Positions 25,577 to 34,863 of a DNA stretch of 64,000 nucleotides are shown piece after piece (position 1 is the stretch's first letter; each line of letters opens with the position of its first letter). The notes beneath the pieces are model-generated. The model did no database searches. It saw nothing but the letters and a program-made list of their open reading frames with translations, and was not told the DNA's origin. This DNA comes from Roseivivax sp. THAF197b (GTDB lineage: Bacteria; Pseudomonadota; Alphaproteobacteria; Rhodobacterales; Rhodobacteraceae), in assembly GCF_009363255.1 (NCBI RefSeq), contig NZ_CP045318.1, forward strand, positions 906,001 to 970,000, read 5' to 3'. Position numbers and translations under genes: made by a program.

Positions 25577-27376
25577 ATGGCGCGAGGAATGGCGGCAGGC
25601 CAGCAAACGGAAGAGCGAGAAGCCTCCAAACGGATTGGTGAACTGGCGCGGCTTTGGCCGTTCCTGGCGCCCTACAAGCTGCTGCTCTCCGCGGCTGCGG
25701 TGGCGCTGACCATAACGGCTGCGATATCGCTCGTGCTGCCGCTTGCCGTGCGCCGGGTCGTCGACAATTTCGAGGGCGGCGATGCGGCGATCCTCGATCT
25801 CTATTTCTCGGCGGCCCTCGGGATCGCTGGGCTGCTCGCCTTGGGAACGGCCTTGCGCTACGCGCTCGTGACACGTCTGGGCGAACGGGTCGTGGCCGAT
25901 ATCCGCAAGGCGGTCTTCGACAAGGTCATCACGCTGTCGCCCGCCTTCTATGAGAAGATCATGACCGGGGAGGTGCTGAGCCGGATCACGACCGACACCA
26001 CGCTGATCCTGTCGGTGGTGGGCTCGTCGATCTCCATCGCGCTGCGCAACATCCTGATCTTCATCGGCGGTCTGGTGCTGATGCTTTTCACCTCGTGGAA
26101 GCTGACGCTGATGGTGCTGTTGATCGTGCCCGCGGTGATCGTCCCGATCCTCGTCCTGGGCCGCCGGTTGCGCAAGCTCAGCCGCGAGAACCAGGACTGG
26201 ATCGCGGCCTCTTCGGGCAATGCGTCCGAAGCGCTGTTATCCGTGCAGGCGGTGCAGGCCTTCACCCACGAGACGATCTCTCAGGGGGCCTTCGCGCGCG
26301 TCACCGAACAGAGCTTCGATGCCGCCCGACGGCGCATCTGGACGCGGGCCGCGATGACCGCCATTGTGATCTTCCTCGTTTTCTCGGGGATTGTGGGCGT
26401 CCTCTGGATGGGGGCCAAGGACGTGCGCATGGGCGAGATGAGCGTCGGCGCGCTGGTGCAATTCGTGATCTATTCGGTGATGGTCGCGGGCTCCGTGGCC
26501 GCGCTGTCGGAAGTCATCGGCGAGGTGCAGCGCGCGGCGGGCGCGACCGAGCGGCTGGTGGAGCTTCTGGACAGCGAGGATGCGGTCAGCGACCCGGCCA
26601 CGCCGGTTGCGCCCCCCGCGCAGGTGCAAGGCGCCATCGGTTTCGAGGATGTCTCCTTCTCCTATCCGTCGCGGCCCGACATCCCGGCACTGGATCACGT
26701 CACGCTCGACGTGGCGCCGGGCGAGACGGTCGCGCTCGTGGGGCCCTCGGGCGCGGGCAAGACGACGATCATCCAGTTGCTGCTGCGCTTCTATGATCCG
26801 GCCTCGGGGCGCATCACGCTTGATGGTGTGGCGCTCGATGCGATGACGCGCGCGGCGTTCCGGCAGCATATCGCGCTCGTGCCGCAGGACCCCGTGATCT
26901 TCGCGGCCTCCGCGCGGGACAATATCCGCTTCGGGCGTCCCGATGCCACCGATGCCGAGATCGAGGCGGCGGCGCGGGCTGCCGCCGCGCATGACTTCAT
27001 CGCAGCCCTTCCCGAGGGATATGACAGCTGGCTCGGGGAACGCGGCGTGATGCTGTCGGGCGGACAGAAGCAGCGTATCGCAATCGCCCGCGCCATCCTT
27101 CGCGACGCGCCGGTGCTTTTGCTTGATGAGGCGACCTCGGCGCTGGATGCGGAAAGCGAACGTGCGGTGCAGGACGCGGTGGACCGTCTGTCCCAGGACC
27201 GCACCACGATCATCGTGGCACACCGGCTTGCCACGGTGAAGAAAGCGGACCGGATCGTGGTGATGGAGGGCGGCCGGATCGTGGCGACCGGTCGGCATGA
27301 TGCACTGGTGGCCGAAGGCGGGCTTTATGCGCGGCTCGCGCGGCTGCAGTTCACTGACGGGATCGCGGCGGAGTAG
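25577..27376 (+). CDS. ABC transporter, MsbA-like exporter with fused permease and ATPase
   Basis: A 599-residue half-transporter: six membrane helices in residues about 30-320, then an ATPase with Walker A GPSGAGKTT, Q-loop VPQDPVIF, signature MLSGGQKQR, Walker B LLLDEATSALD and H-loop AHRLATV. This is the layout of MsbA/lipid A or drug exporters, which act as homodimers. ATG 25577 is preceded by AAGGGGGAC; the open frame further up overlaps the tRNA and is not used. No accessory genes are adjacent, so the substrate (lipid A-like or other) is inference. Confidence 0.92.
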   Translation: MARGMAAGQQTEEREASKRIGELARLWPFLAPYKLLLSAAAVALTITAAISLVLPLAVRRVVDNFEGGDAAILDLYFSAALGIAGLLALGTALRYALVTRLGERVVADIRKAVFDKVITLSPAFYEKIMTGEVLSRITTDTTLILSVVGSSISIALRNILIFIGGLVLMLFTSWKLTLMVLLIVPAVIVPILVLGRRLRKLSRENQDWIAASSGNASEALLSVQAVQAFTHETISQGAFARVTEQSFDAARRRIWTRAAMTAIVIFLVFSGIVGVLWMGAKDVRMGEMSVGALVQFVIYSVMVAGSVAALSEVIGEVQRAAGATERLVELLDSEDAVSDPATPVAPPAQVQGAIGFEDVSFSYPSRPDIPALDHVTLDVAPGETVALVGPSGAGKTTIIQLLLRFYDPASGRITLDGVALDAMTRAAFRQHIALVPQDPVIFAASARDNIRFGRPDATDAEIEAAARAAAAHDFIAALPEGYDSWLGERGVMLSGGQKQRIAIARAILRDAPVLLLDEATSALDAESERAVQDAVDRLSQDRTTIIVAHRLATVKKADRIVVMEGGRIVATGRHDALVAEGGLYARLARLQFTDGIAAE

Positions 27377-27426
27377 GGCAGTCTAGCGGGGCGGGCGATG
27401 CGGGCCATCGAGGCCCGCCACCCCCG

Positions 27427-27484
27427 GCGAGAGACGCTGCCTCTCGCGCTCTCCGGAGGTATTTCCGGTCCGGTCGTGACAGGG
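27427..27484. repeat. Intergenic hairpin repeat, copy A
   Basis: GCGAGAG (27427-27433) pairs with CTCTCGC (27441-27447), followed by the tail CTCCGGAGGTATTT and CCGGTCCGGTCGTGACAGGG. Bases 27443-27484 match 55939-55980 (copy B) at 39 of 42 positions. It lies between two convergent genes. Confidence 0.75.
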
Positions 27485-27502
27485 ACGCAGTTTGGGGGCG
27501 TG

Positions 27503-27718
27503 TCAGCTCAGGAAGATGCCGATCACGACAAGCATCAGGCCCAGAACCGACAGCAGCAAGGCGCCGAGGTTCAGCGGTACGACCTTTTGCAATTCGGCCC
27601 GCAATTCCGCATCGGGCAGAGATTTCCGGCGCGCCCGCGCGACCTTGACGATGCAGAAAACCAGACCGGCAAGACCTGCCAGCGACATAGCGGCCCCGGC
27701 CCAGATCAACGTCTCCAT
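27503..27718 (-). CDS. Small two-helix membrane protein
   Basis: A 71-residue protein: helix about 5-25 (MSLAGLAGLVFCIV), a basic middle (KVARARRKSLP), a helix about 48-70 (LGALLLSVLGLMLVVIGIFLS). The basic middle between hydrophobic ends predicts both termini on the outside or both in the periplasm. A similar protein occurs in relatives as far as I can judge, but the function is unknown. It is convergent with the MsbA-like gene and divergent from gapR. Confidence 0.7.
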   Translation of the reverse strand: METLIWAGAAMSLAGLAGLVFCIVKVARARRKSLPDAELRAELQKVVPLNLGALLLSVLGLMLVVIGIFLS

Positions 27719-27839
27719 TCCGTCTCTCCCATGCGCAGAGTGTTCCGCCGGGCGCTAAAGGATCGCCATGCTGCGCGCAACCCCTTGCCGCCCGCCCGAG
27801 GCCGCGCTACCGGACATGCCTGTTCGACAGGAGGCATTC

Positions 27840-28100
27840 ATGGACGACAATCAGGCATCCGATGGTTACGGCGTCGCCGCAGGCGAGCTGCGGCAATTTA
27901 TCGAGCGGATGGAGCGGCTCGAGGAAGAGAAGAAGGACATCGCCGAGCAGCAGAAAGAGGTGATGGCCGAGGCCAAGGGCCGTGGCTACGACACCAAGGT
28001 CATGCGCAAGGTGATCGCGCTGCGCAAGCGCGATGCGGATGATATCGCCGAGGAGGAAGCGATCCTCGACATGTACAAATCCGCGCTCGGCATGAGCTGA
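27840..28100 (+). CDS. gapR: GapR family nucleoid protein (DUF2312)
   Basis: An 86-residue protein, the normal length of DUF2312/GapR. It begins [21 protein letters not shown] and goes on with [20 protein letters not shown] and [14 protein letters not shown], the family core. In Caulobacter GapR wraps overtwisted DNA and is needed for replication and growth. The long charged helices in the middle are the DNA-clamping coiled coil. ATG 27840 has CAGGAGG five bases away. It is alone, with the YkgJ-type gene convergent. Confidence 0.93.
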   Translation: MDDNQASDGYGVAAGELRQFIERMERLEEEKKDIAEQQKEVMAEAKGRGYDTKVMRKVIALRKRDADDIAEEEAILDMYKSALGMS

Positions 28101-28131
28101 GCCTGTTGGTCCGCCCCCGGGGCGGGCCAGC

Positions 28132-28893
28132 TCAGAGCGCGCCGCCGAGACGCGCGCGCTCCTCGTCGAGGATACGGGGCGCGTGGCGCGCCGCTTTCAG
28201 CGCCGTCGCCGCATCCTGCCCATCGAGCGCCGCGGCCGCCACTTGCGCGAGGCTGTAGGTCGGCACCTGCGTCAGCCCCTTGAGGGCTGCGCGCGCCAGC
28301 GACTGCACCGCCAGATAGAGCCCCTGCGCGCCCAGCACGCCCGGACCCGTCGCGGGCGTGCCGTACGCGATCTGGCGGCAGGCCTCCGCATCGGTCGAGA
28401 GATACGTGCGGCAGATCATCGGCCGTGCCTCGTAGATGCGGCACATCCGCGTCGCGGGATCGAGCGCGGGGCAGGCCGATTTGTGCCAGTCGCGGCCATC
28501 CGGTTGGCCTGCAAGCGGCCTGAGGGCTGCATGCACGTTGCGGGCTTCCGCCTCCAGGATCACGCCGCCATCTTCGCCGGTCAGGATGCAGCAGAAGGCA
28601 CAGCCCGGCGCGCAGGCGGCATGTTCCACGGGCGAGCCGGGGCGGGTCGCCTGCGCCTGCAATTCCGCGCCGCCGATCCGCAAGGCAGGCACGCCCGCGC
28701 GCAGGGATTTCGCGGTGTCCTCGAAGCTTTGCCCATGCGCCTCGGCGGTTTCGAGATAGAGGTCGAGAAGGGCCCGCGCCCGATCGAGTGTCGCGCCATC
28801 CGCGTCGGGCTTTCCCGGCAGCTTGAGGCGGGCCAGCGACGTGCGCAGACCTGCAAGATCGCGCGGCGGACGGCGGGTCGCAGCGCGGCTCAT
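28132..28893 (-). CDS. YkgJ-family cysteine-cluster protein
   Basis: A 253-residue protein whose conserved part has HAACAPGCAFCCIL, CPALDPATRMCRIYEARPMICRTY and EACRQ, the eight or so cysteines of the YkgJ family (putative zinc- or iron-sulfur-binding proteins). Its start overlaps the upstream stop (ATGA), so it is coupled to the 293-residue gene. No reaction is known. The N-terminus has an Arg-rich stretch and a mostly helical middle (LYLETAEAHGQSFEDTAKS). Confidence 0.85.
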   Translation of the reverse strand: MSRAATRRPPRDLAGLRTSLARLKLPGKPDADGATLDRARALLDLYLETAEAHGQSFEDTAKSLRAGVPALRIGGAELQAQATRPGSPVEHAACAPGCAFCCILTGEDGGVILEAEARNVHAALRPLAGQPDGRDWHKSACPALDPATRMCRIYEARPMICRTYLSTDAEACRQIAYGTPATGPGVLGAQGLYLAVQSLARAALKGLTQVPTYSLAQVAAAALDGQDAATALKAARHAPRILDEERARLGGAL

Positions 28894-29771
28894 GGCGCGA
28901 TGAAATTCACGCCGGGGATCCGCTCGATCGCCCAGACATCTTCCTCATAGGCGGCACTCAGCGCCTCCGCCCCCGCCTCGTCGAGGCCGGGCAGGTCCAG
29001 CTCTTCCTCGATTTCCTCGTCGAGGGCGTATTTATCGAGAAAGGCCACCATGACGCGGCGCTTCTGCCGCTCGTTGATGGTCGGATGCTGGTGCAGATAG
29101 GCCCGGAACCGCTTCATGCCTTCGGGATCCATGATCTCGTGCAACAGATCGAACGCGCCCTTGATCTTGCGGTTGGGGTCGATGCCCGCGGCCTCGCGCA
29201 GGATCTGCCCCCAGATGATCGGCGTATCCTCGTTGCACCAGCAGGTCACCGGCACGTCCGGATGCGCCGCGCGCAGCCGCTCGATCAGGTGCGACCAGCG
29301 GAAATCCTGGGGCGTCGCGCCGTCGAGGAAGGTCTCGAAACTGGGATAATCGCCTTCGCGGAACGCCGCTTGCAGGAAGGGCGCAGGATCGCGCAGGCCA
29401 AGAAAGACCTCGAGCCGGTCGCCTTCGAACAGCGTCTTCAGGATGCCCACCCGCTCCTCGGCCTTGCGGTAGGGCAGACCGCCCTGCATCGCGAGGCGGG
29501 GCACGGAGAAGAAGTTGGGATGGCTGAGCACGATCCGCGACACGCCATCCGCATCCTCGTCGAGAAGCCCATCGAGCAGGACATCCCGCGCCTCGGGCGC
29601 GGCCGTGCCACCGGCGAGCTGATGCGCGGCCTCCGACAGAAGCTGTCGGTAGCGGCTGGGGCCGGGCACAACGGTGCCCGCCTCGCGCAGAAGATCGGCG
29701 TTGCGGCTCATGCCCTTGAGGAAGCGGCCCTCATCGGTGAAGTGCACGCCAGCGTGAAGTATTACCTGCAT
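28890..29771 (-). CDS. Conserved hypothetical protein, possibly P-loop sulfotransferase-like
   Basis: A 293-residue protein starting MQVILHAGVHFTDEGRFL, which resembles the short strand-loop-helix of sulfotransferase-like or nucleotide-binding proteins but lacks a clear PAPS-binding motif, so this is weak. LEVFLGLRDPAPFLQAAF may be the second PAPS-site strand. The rest is helical (TINERQKRRVMVAFLDKY). ATG 29771 was chosen by the first in-frame methionine after the opposite-strand shadow; 79 bases separate it from the divergent permease gene start. The stop overlaps the YkgJ-type start. I do not assign a function. Confidence 0.65.
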   Translation of the reverse strand: MQVILHAGVHFTDEGRFLKGMSRNADLLREAGTVVPGPSRYRQLLSEAAHQLAGGTAAPEARDVLLDGLLDEDADGVSRIVLSHPNFFSVPRLAMQGGLPYRKAEERVGILKTLFEGDRLEVFLGLRDPAPFLQAAFREGDYPSFETFLDGATPQDFRWSHLIERLRAAHPDVPVTCWCNEDTPIIWGQILREAAGIDPNRKIKGAFDLLHEIMDPEGMKRFRAYLHQHPTINERQKRRVMVAFLDKYALDEEIEEELDLPGLDEAGAEALSAAYEEDVWAIERIPGVNFIAP

Positions 29772-29850
29772 ATCTGGGTCTTTTTGTTGCCCGGCGGTGA
29801 GACTATAAGCGCTCCCGCGAGCAGTTAAACCGCAAAAGCCCGAGGGGCCG

Positions 29851-31509
29851 ATGACCGCCAGCGATATCACTCCGACCTCCCGCGCCGAGCGCCGCCGCAT
29901 CTTCAACCCGTGGTCTGCGGGCGCGGTGCTGATCGCGGTTCTGGTGCTGGCGCCGATCCTGGCGGTGATCGGCATCGCCGCCTTCCCGAAAGAGAACATC
30001 TGGCCGCATCTCGTCTCGACGACCTTGCCGCGATACCTTTCGACGACGGGTATCCTGATGCTGTCCACGGGCTTCCTGACGGCGCTCGTGGGCACCGGGG
30101 CCGCCTGGATGGTGACGCGCTACGAGTTTCCGGGACGACGCTGGCTCGAATGGCTGCTGCTCCTGCCGCTGGCGATCCCGGCCTATGTGGGGGCCTATGC
30201 GCTTGTCGATTTCCTGGAATATGCAGGGCCCGTGCAGACCGGATTGCGCGCCCTCTTTGGCTGGCAGGATGCGCGCGATTACTGGTTCCCCGAGATCCGC
30301 TCCTTGGGGGCGGCCATCGTGGTGCTGTCGGCGGCGCTCTATCCTTATGTCTACCTTCTGACCCGCGCGGCCTTCCGTGAGCAATCGGGCAGTGCCGAGG
30401 AGGTCGCGCAATCGCTGGGCGCGGGCGCCTTCGCGCGCTTCTGGCGCGTGGGGTTGCCGCTGGCGCGCCCGGCCATCGCCGCAGGCTGCGCCATCGTGAT
30501 GATGGAGGCCGTGAACGACTTCGGAACAGTCGATTATTTCGCCGTCCAGACGCTGACCACGGGCATCTTCTCGGTCTGGCTGCAGGCGGGCAATGCCGGG
30601 GGGGCTGCGCAGATTGCCTGCGTGATCCTGGTGCTGATCGTGATGCTCGTGATGCTGGAGCGGTCCTCGCGGCGGCGGATGCGGTTCTTCAACCTATCCT
30701 CGCGCCACCGCCCGGCGGAGCGGCGCGCGCTGTCGGGGCGCGCGGCCTGGATTGCCACATTGGCCTGCGCCTTCCCCTTCGCCCTGGGCTTCGTGCTGCC
30801 CGCGGCGGTGATCCTCGATCACGCGCTGGCCAATGCCGATGAATGGGTCGATCCGGCACTCGGGCGCGCCATGATGCACACCGTCACCGTGGGGGGCATC
30901 GCCGCATTGGTCACGGTCGCGGGCGGTATTTTCATGGTCTACGGCGTACGTCTTTCAGGGCGCAAATTGCCGCGCCTTCTGATGCCGATCACCTCGATCG
31001 GCTATGCCGCGCCGGGCGCTGTGCTGGGCGTCGGCATACTTATCCCGCTGGCTTTCATCGACAATGCCGTGGCGGATTTCATTCTCGGTCTGACGGGCGT
31101 CGATATCGGGCTTGTCATGACCGGCTCCGCCTTCGCGCTGGTTCTGGCCTATTCGGTGCGCTTCTTTGCCATTGCGCAAGGGGCGGCGGATGCGGCAATG
31201 GGCCGGGTGTCGCCCAATCTCGCGCTGGCCGCGCGTTCGCTTGGTCGGGATCGGGGCCAGACGCTGGGGGCGGTGTATTTCCCGCTCATGCGCGGCTCCA
31301 TCGCCTCCGCGCTGCTTCTGGTCTTCGTGGATTGCGTGAAGGAATTGCCCGCGACGCTGCTTTTGCGGCCCTTCAACTACGAGACGCTCGCCACCCGCGT
31401 GCATCAGCAGGCGAGCCTGGAAAACCTAGGCGGGGCGGCCCCCGCCGCGATGCTGGTGATCCTCGTCGGTCTGTTGGCCGTGGGGCTTCTGGCGCGGGCG
31501 AACAGGTGA
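29851..31509 (+). CDS. Ferric-iron-type ABC transporter permease (FbpB-like, two-domain)
   Basis: A 552-residue protein with about 12 membrane helices in two similar halves, each ending in an EAA-loop: SAEEVAQSLGAGAFARFWRVG in the first half and AARSLGRDRGQTLGAV plus LPATLLLRPFNYETLATRV in the second. This double-permease form is typical of ferric iron or thiamin transporters (FbpB, ThiP). No periplasmic binding protein or ATPase gene is close, so partners must be elsewhere. It is followed by convergent ftsB. Confidence 0.88.
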   Translation: MTASDITPTSRAERRRIFNPWSAGAVLIAVLVLAPILAVIGIAAFPKENIWPHLVSTTLPRYLSTTGILMLSTGFLTALVGTGAAWMVTRYEFPGRRWLEWLLLLPLAIPAYVGAYALVDFLEYAGPVQTGLRALFGWQDARDYWFPEIRSLGAAIVVLSAALYPYVYLLTRAAFREQSGSAEEVAQSLGAGAFARFWRVGLPLARPAIAAGCAIVMMEAVNDFGTVDYFAVQTLTTGIFSVWLQAGNAGGAAQIACVILVLIVMLVMLERSSRRRMRFFNLSSRHRPAERRALSGRAAWIATLACAFPFALGFVLPAAVILDHALANADEWVDPALGRAMMHTVTVGGIAALVTVAGGIFMVYGVRLSGRKLPRLLMPITSIGYAAPGAVLGVGILIPLAFIDNAVADFILGLTGVDIGLVMTGSAFALVLAYSVRFFAIAQGAADAAMGRVSPNLALAARSLGRDRGQTLGAVYFPLMRGSIASALLLVFVDCVKELPATLLLRPFNYETLATRVHQQASLENLGGAAPAAMLVILVGLLAVGLLARANR

Positions 31510-31513
31510 GCCT

Positions 31514-31813
31514 CTAGCGAACCACCACTTCATCTGGGCGCAAAAGCCCAAGAACGTCGCGCGCGCGTTCATCGAGAAGATCGAGATCGAGGTAATCGTC
31601 CGACAAGCGATGCGTGAGGTTTTCCATCCGCACAACCTCCGCCTCGAGCTTTGCCAGCTCGACACGCAGGGCATCGGCCTCGACCTCGATCTCTGCCCGC
31701 CGGAACAGGCCGTAATCGCCCTGCACAGCCGCAAAGGTGAAATACGCCCCGACCGAGAGAAGGAGTGCGAAAAACAAGAGCCCGCCAAGGGCCGGACGCG
31801 TGCGGTTGGTCAT
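31514..31813 (-). CDS. ftsB: FtsB/DivIC-type septum formation protein
   Basis: A 99-residue bitopic protein: short cytoplasmic start, membrane helix (LGGLLFFALLLSVGAYFTF, about 9-27) and a periplasmic coiled coil (EADALRVELAKLEAEVVRM) ending in a short conserved tail (DYLDLDLLDERARDVLGL). This is the FtsB/DivIC pattern; it binds FtsL and FtsQ to help activate septal wall synthesis. It lies downstream of pgk on the same strand; in many alphaproteobacteria an enolase or pyruvate dehydrogenase gene is the neighbour instead. Confidence 0.88.
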   Translation of the reverse strand: MTNRTRPALGGLLFFALLLSVGAYFTFAAVQGDYGLFRRAEIEVEADALRVELAKLEAEVVRMENLTHRLSDDYLDLDLLDERARDVLGLLRPDEVVVR

Positions 31814-31875
31814 CGATCTGCCTCGAATGGCGCCTCTTCAGGGCGGTGCGGGATGACTATGCCACGGCCGAAGAG

Positions 31876-31892
31876 GCGGGGGAATCCCCCGC
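31876..31892 (-). terminator. Hairpin in the pgk-ftsB interval, possible terminator
   Basis: GCGGGGG (31876-31882) pairs with CCCCCGC (31886-31892) around three bases, just past the pgk stop. On the minus strand it is followed by CTCTTCGG, which is only a weak T-tract, so it may be a partial terminator or RNA-end stabiliser. Confidence 0.45.
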
Positions 31893-31902
31893 GTGCGGGG
31901 TG

Positions 31903-33090
31903 TTACCCCAATGCCGCAACCCCGGGCAGGGTCTTGCCCTCCATCCATTCGAGGAACGCGCCGCCCGCGGTGGAGATATAGCTGAACCGCTCCGCCGCTC
32001 CTGCCTTGTTGAGGGCTGCGACCGTATCCCCGCCGCCTGCCACGGAGACGAGTGCGCCCTGCGCGGTCAGGTCCGCCGCATAATCAGCCGCGGCATTGGT
32101 CGCCGCATCGAACGGGGCGATTTCGAACGCGCCGAGCGGGCCGTTCCAGATCAGGGTTTCCGCGCGATCGAAGACCGATTTGATATGGGCGACGCTGTCC
32201 GGGCCGGCATCGAGGATCATCGCATCCTCCGGGCAGTCCTCGGCTTTGACGGTCTCGCTCGCGGCGCCTGCCTTGAACTCACGCGCCACCACGACATCGC
32301 GGGGCAGCAGAATTTCGCAGCCTCCAGAGGCCGCCTTTTCGGCGATCTCGCGCGCGGTCGGCGCCATGTCATGCTCACACAGCGAAGCGCCCACGCCCAC
32401 CCCCTGCGCGGCGAGGAACGTGTTGGCCATACCGCCGCCGATGATCAGGATGTCGACTTTTTCAACGAGGTTCGACAGCAGATCGAGCTTGGTGGATACT
32501 TTCGCGCCACCCACGACCGCGGCGACGGGACGTTTCGGATCGCCGAGCGCGGCTTCGAGCGCCGAGAGCTCCGCGGCCATCAGCCGACCTGCGCAGGATG
32601 GAAGATGATGCGCGATGCCTTCGGTGGAGGCGTGCGCGCGGTGCGCTGCCGAAAAGGCATCGTTCACGTAAACATCCCCCAAGGCGGCCATTTCCGCGGC
32701 GAGCGCGGCATCGTTTTTCTCTTCGCCCGGATGAAAGCGGGTATTCTCCAACAAGAGCACCTCTCCCGGTTGCAGTGCGGCAATCGCAGCTTCCGCGGCG
32801 GGACCACGGCAATCGGCCGCGAAAACAACCTCCGCGCCGATATGCTCCGCCAGGGTCGGAACCAGCGGTTGCAGGCTCATCTCGTCGACCCGCTGGCCCT
32901 TCGGGCGCCCGAAATGGGCCATCAGGATCGGCTTGCCGCCCTTGTCGAGGATATCCCGGATCGTGGGAACGATCCGTTCGATCCGCGTGGCGTCGGTCAC
33001 TCTCCCGTTTTCCACGGGCACGTTGATATCGACGCGGGTCAGGACGTTCTTGCCGTCGAGGTCCATGTCGTCGAGGGATTTCCAGGCCAT
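31903..33090 (-). CDS. pgk: Phosphoglycerate kinase
   Basis: A 395-residue enzyme, the usual length, converting 1,3-bisphosphoglycerate and ADP to 3-phosphoglycerate and [20 protein letters not shown] is the substrate-binding start, [15 protein letters not shown] the basic patch, and [16 protein letters not shown] with the preceding NGPLGAFEI the nucleotide site. ATG 33090 is preferred to the in-frame ATG 33096 because AAAGGA is then eight bases away. It is divergent from the cyclophilin genes and followed by ftsB. Confidence 0.97.
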   Translation of the reverse strand: MAWKSLDDMDLDGKNVLTRVDINVPVENGRVTDATRIERIVPTIRDILDKGGKPILMAHFGRPKGQRVDEMSLQPLVPTLAEHIGAEVVFAADCRGPAAEAAIAALQPGEVLLLENTRFHPGEEKNDAALAAEMAALGDVYVNDAFSAAHRAHASTEGIAHHLPSCAGRLMAAELSALEAALGDPKRPVAAVVGGAKVSTKLDLLSNLVEKVDILIIGGGMANTFLAAQGVGVGASLCEHDMAPTAREIAEKAASGGCEILLPRDVVVAREFKAGAASETVKAEDCPEDAMILDAGPDSVAHIKSVFDRAETLIWNGPLGAFEIAPFDAATNAAADYAADLTAQGALVSVAGGGDTVAALNKAGAAERFSYISTAGGAFLEWMEGKTLPGVAALG

Positions 33091-33221
33091 CGTCATCGTC
33101 CTTTGTGGCGAATGTTGCCGAACATCTCGCAAGCCCGCGCGCCCGCGTCAACGGCCCTGCCTTGCGGCCCGGTGGGCGGCCCGCTACCTAGGAGGCAACC
33201 AGCGAAACAGGGAGACGCCAC

Positions 33222-33728
33222 ATGGCCGAGATCAAAGACCCCGAAAACACCATCCTGATCGAGTTGAAAGACGGCACCGTAACAGTCGAACTTATGCCGG
33301 ATATCGCGCCGCAGCATGTCGCGCGCATGAAGGAATTGGCCCGCTCGGGTGCCTATGACAACGTTGTTTTCCACCGTGTGATTGATGGCTTCATGGCTCA
33401 GACGGGTGATGTGGCAAACGGCAACGCCGAAAAGGATTTCAACCTCCGGATGGCAGGGACGGGCAGTTCGGACCTGCCGAACGTACCGGCCGAGTTCAGC
33501 CGTATCCCCCATGATCGCGGAACGATCGGTGCGGCGCGCAGCCAGAACCCGAATTCTGCAAACTCGCAATTCTTCATCAACTTCAAGGACAACCACTTCT
33601 TGAACGGTCAATACACGGTGTATGGACGCGTCTTGTCCGGCATGGAGCATGTCGACGCCATCACGCGTGGCGAGCCGCCTGCAGATCCGGATCGCATGAT
33701 TTCCGTCAAGGTGGCCGCAGATGCGTAA
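33222..33728 (+). CDS. Peptidyl-prolyl cis-trans isomerase, cyclophilin type, cytoplasmic
   Basis: A 168-residue cyclophilin with the conserved catalytic core: VVFHRVIDGFMAQTGD, then GTIGAARSQNPNSANSQFFI and LNGQYTVYGRVLSGMEHV. The active-site Arg (FHRV) and the Gln of SQFF are present. There is no signal peptide, so it acts in the cytoplasm as a folding helper. It starts 131 bases from divergent pgk, and the next gene, a secreted cyclophilin, overlaps its stop by eight bases, so the two are translated together. Confidence 0.95.
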   Translation: MAEIKDPENTILIELKDGTVTVELMPDIAPQHVARMKELARSGAYDNVVFHRVIDGFMAQTGDVANGNAEKDFNLRMAGTGSSDLPNVPAEFSRIPHDRGTIGAARSQNPNSANSQFFINFKDNHFLNGQYTVYGRVLSGMEHVDAITRGEPPADPDRMISVKVAADA

Positions 33729-34272
33729 CCTCGTTCTTGCCGTAGCGCTCTGCGCAGGAGGGCCCGCCCTGTCCACGGGCCTCGAGATCGATATCGCGGG
33801 CGAGGGCGCAACCGGGACGATCACGGTCGATCTGTTCGAGGATGTCGCGCCGCAACATGTTGAGCGGATCACCACGCTGGCGGCTGACGGTTCCTACGAC
33901 GGGGTTGTTTTCCACCGCGTGATCGACGGGTTCATGGCGCAGACGGGCGACGTGGAGTTCGGCCGCATCGGAGGCGATATGCGCATGGCAGGGCGGGGCG
34001 GCTCCGACCTTCCGGACCTTCCTGCCGAATTCTCCGATCTCAGCTTCGAGCGTGGCGTGATCGGCATGGCACGGGCGCAATCGCCAGACAGCGCGAATTC
34101 CCAGTTCTTCATCATGTTTGCCCCGGGTGAATTCCTGAATGGTCAGTACACGATCGTTGGTGAAGTGACCGAAGGCATGGATGTCGTGGATGCGATCAAG
34201 CGGGGACAAGGCCAGAACGGTGCGGTCATCGGAGAGCCGGATCGCATGACCGAGGTCCGCGTCACCGAATAA
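33721..34272 (+). CDS. Peptidyl-prolyl cis-trans isomerase, cyclophilin type, periplasmic
   Basis: A 183-residue cyclophilin with a signal peptide (MRNLVLAVALCAGGP, cleaved near LSTG) and the same core as its neighbour: VVFHRVIDGFMAQTGD, GVIGMARAQSPDSANSQFFI and LNGQYTIVGEVTEGMDV. It therefore folds proteins in the periplasm. Its ATG lies inside the upstream gene's last codons (eight-base overlap), which is an efficient coupling arrangement. A bidirectional-looking terminator follows at 34356. Confidence 0.94.
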   Translation: MRNLVLAVALCAGGPALSTGLEIDIAGEGATGTITVDLFEDVAPQHVERITTLAADGSYDGVVFHRVIDGFMAQTGDVEFGRIGGDMRMAGRGGSDLPDLPAEFSDLSFERGVIGMARAQSPDSANSQFFIMFAPGEFLNGQYTIVGEVTEGMDVVDAIKRGQGQNGAVIGEPDRMTEVRVTE

Positions 34273-34355
34273 GACGCGGGCGTTGCGGACTATTTCAGTG
34301 GGTTGACCGCGCCGCGTTTTTCGCGCGGGCGGATCCTCATAGAGAAAGCGATACC

Positions 34356-34388
34356 AAGAGGCGCCACCCCGATGTGGCGCCTCTTTTC
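34356..34388 (+). terminator. Rho-independent terminator after the cyclophilin pair
   Basis: AAGAGGCGCCAC (34356-34367) pairs perfectly with GTGGCGCCTCTT (34374-34385) around a six-base loop, then TTCTC. The A-rich left arm could also end transcription from the right. Confidence 0.9.
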
Positions 34389-34863
34389 TCGGTGGATACC
34401 GAGTTTCTCGCTCTTGAAAGTTAAACTCTGGCGATTGGCGGTGACATGGTGTGATGCCCCTTGGCAGCTCACGGTCCTCGCGATCACCAGTGTTTGAGTG
34501 CACAGCAAAATCTACACTGCGCGAATCGGACATTGCCGAAAACTCGGACCGAGGCCGGTGACTCGAAAGCGAGGTCACGGACTGCAACGGGGTTTTCTCC
34601 AGTACAATGATTTCAGAGCGTTGCGCGCTCCGAAAAGCTGGGTGCCGGGCTCGTAGCTAGCACACCAATTGACCCAAGATTCGAAACATCACGCCGTTCA
34701 TCGTTTGTTCTTTACGGAAATTCAATAAACAGGCCGTTAATGTCAGGGCATGGAAACGCTCATTCGACAATTGCTGCGGATATTCACGCTTGTTGCAAGC
34801 TTCGGCGCAGGCGTGGCTGCAAGCAACCCGCGCCGAAACGGCGTGCATTCATACTGGGACGAT
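34389..34863. other. Long non-coding gap with an AT-richer stretch
   Basis: No gene is supported in these 475 bases between the cyclophilin terminator and the tyrS 3' end. Bases about 34640-34800 are visibly richer in A and T than the surroundings. A plus-strand reading from 34750 begins like a membrane-anchored peptide, but it runs on as an antisense shadow through tyrS with no stop, so it was not called. No tRNA or repeat was found. Confidence 0.5.
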
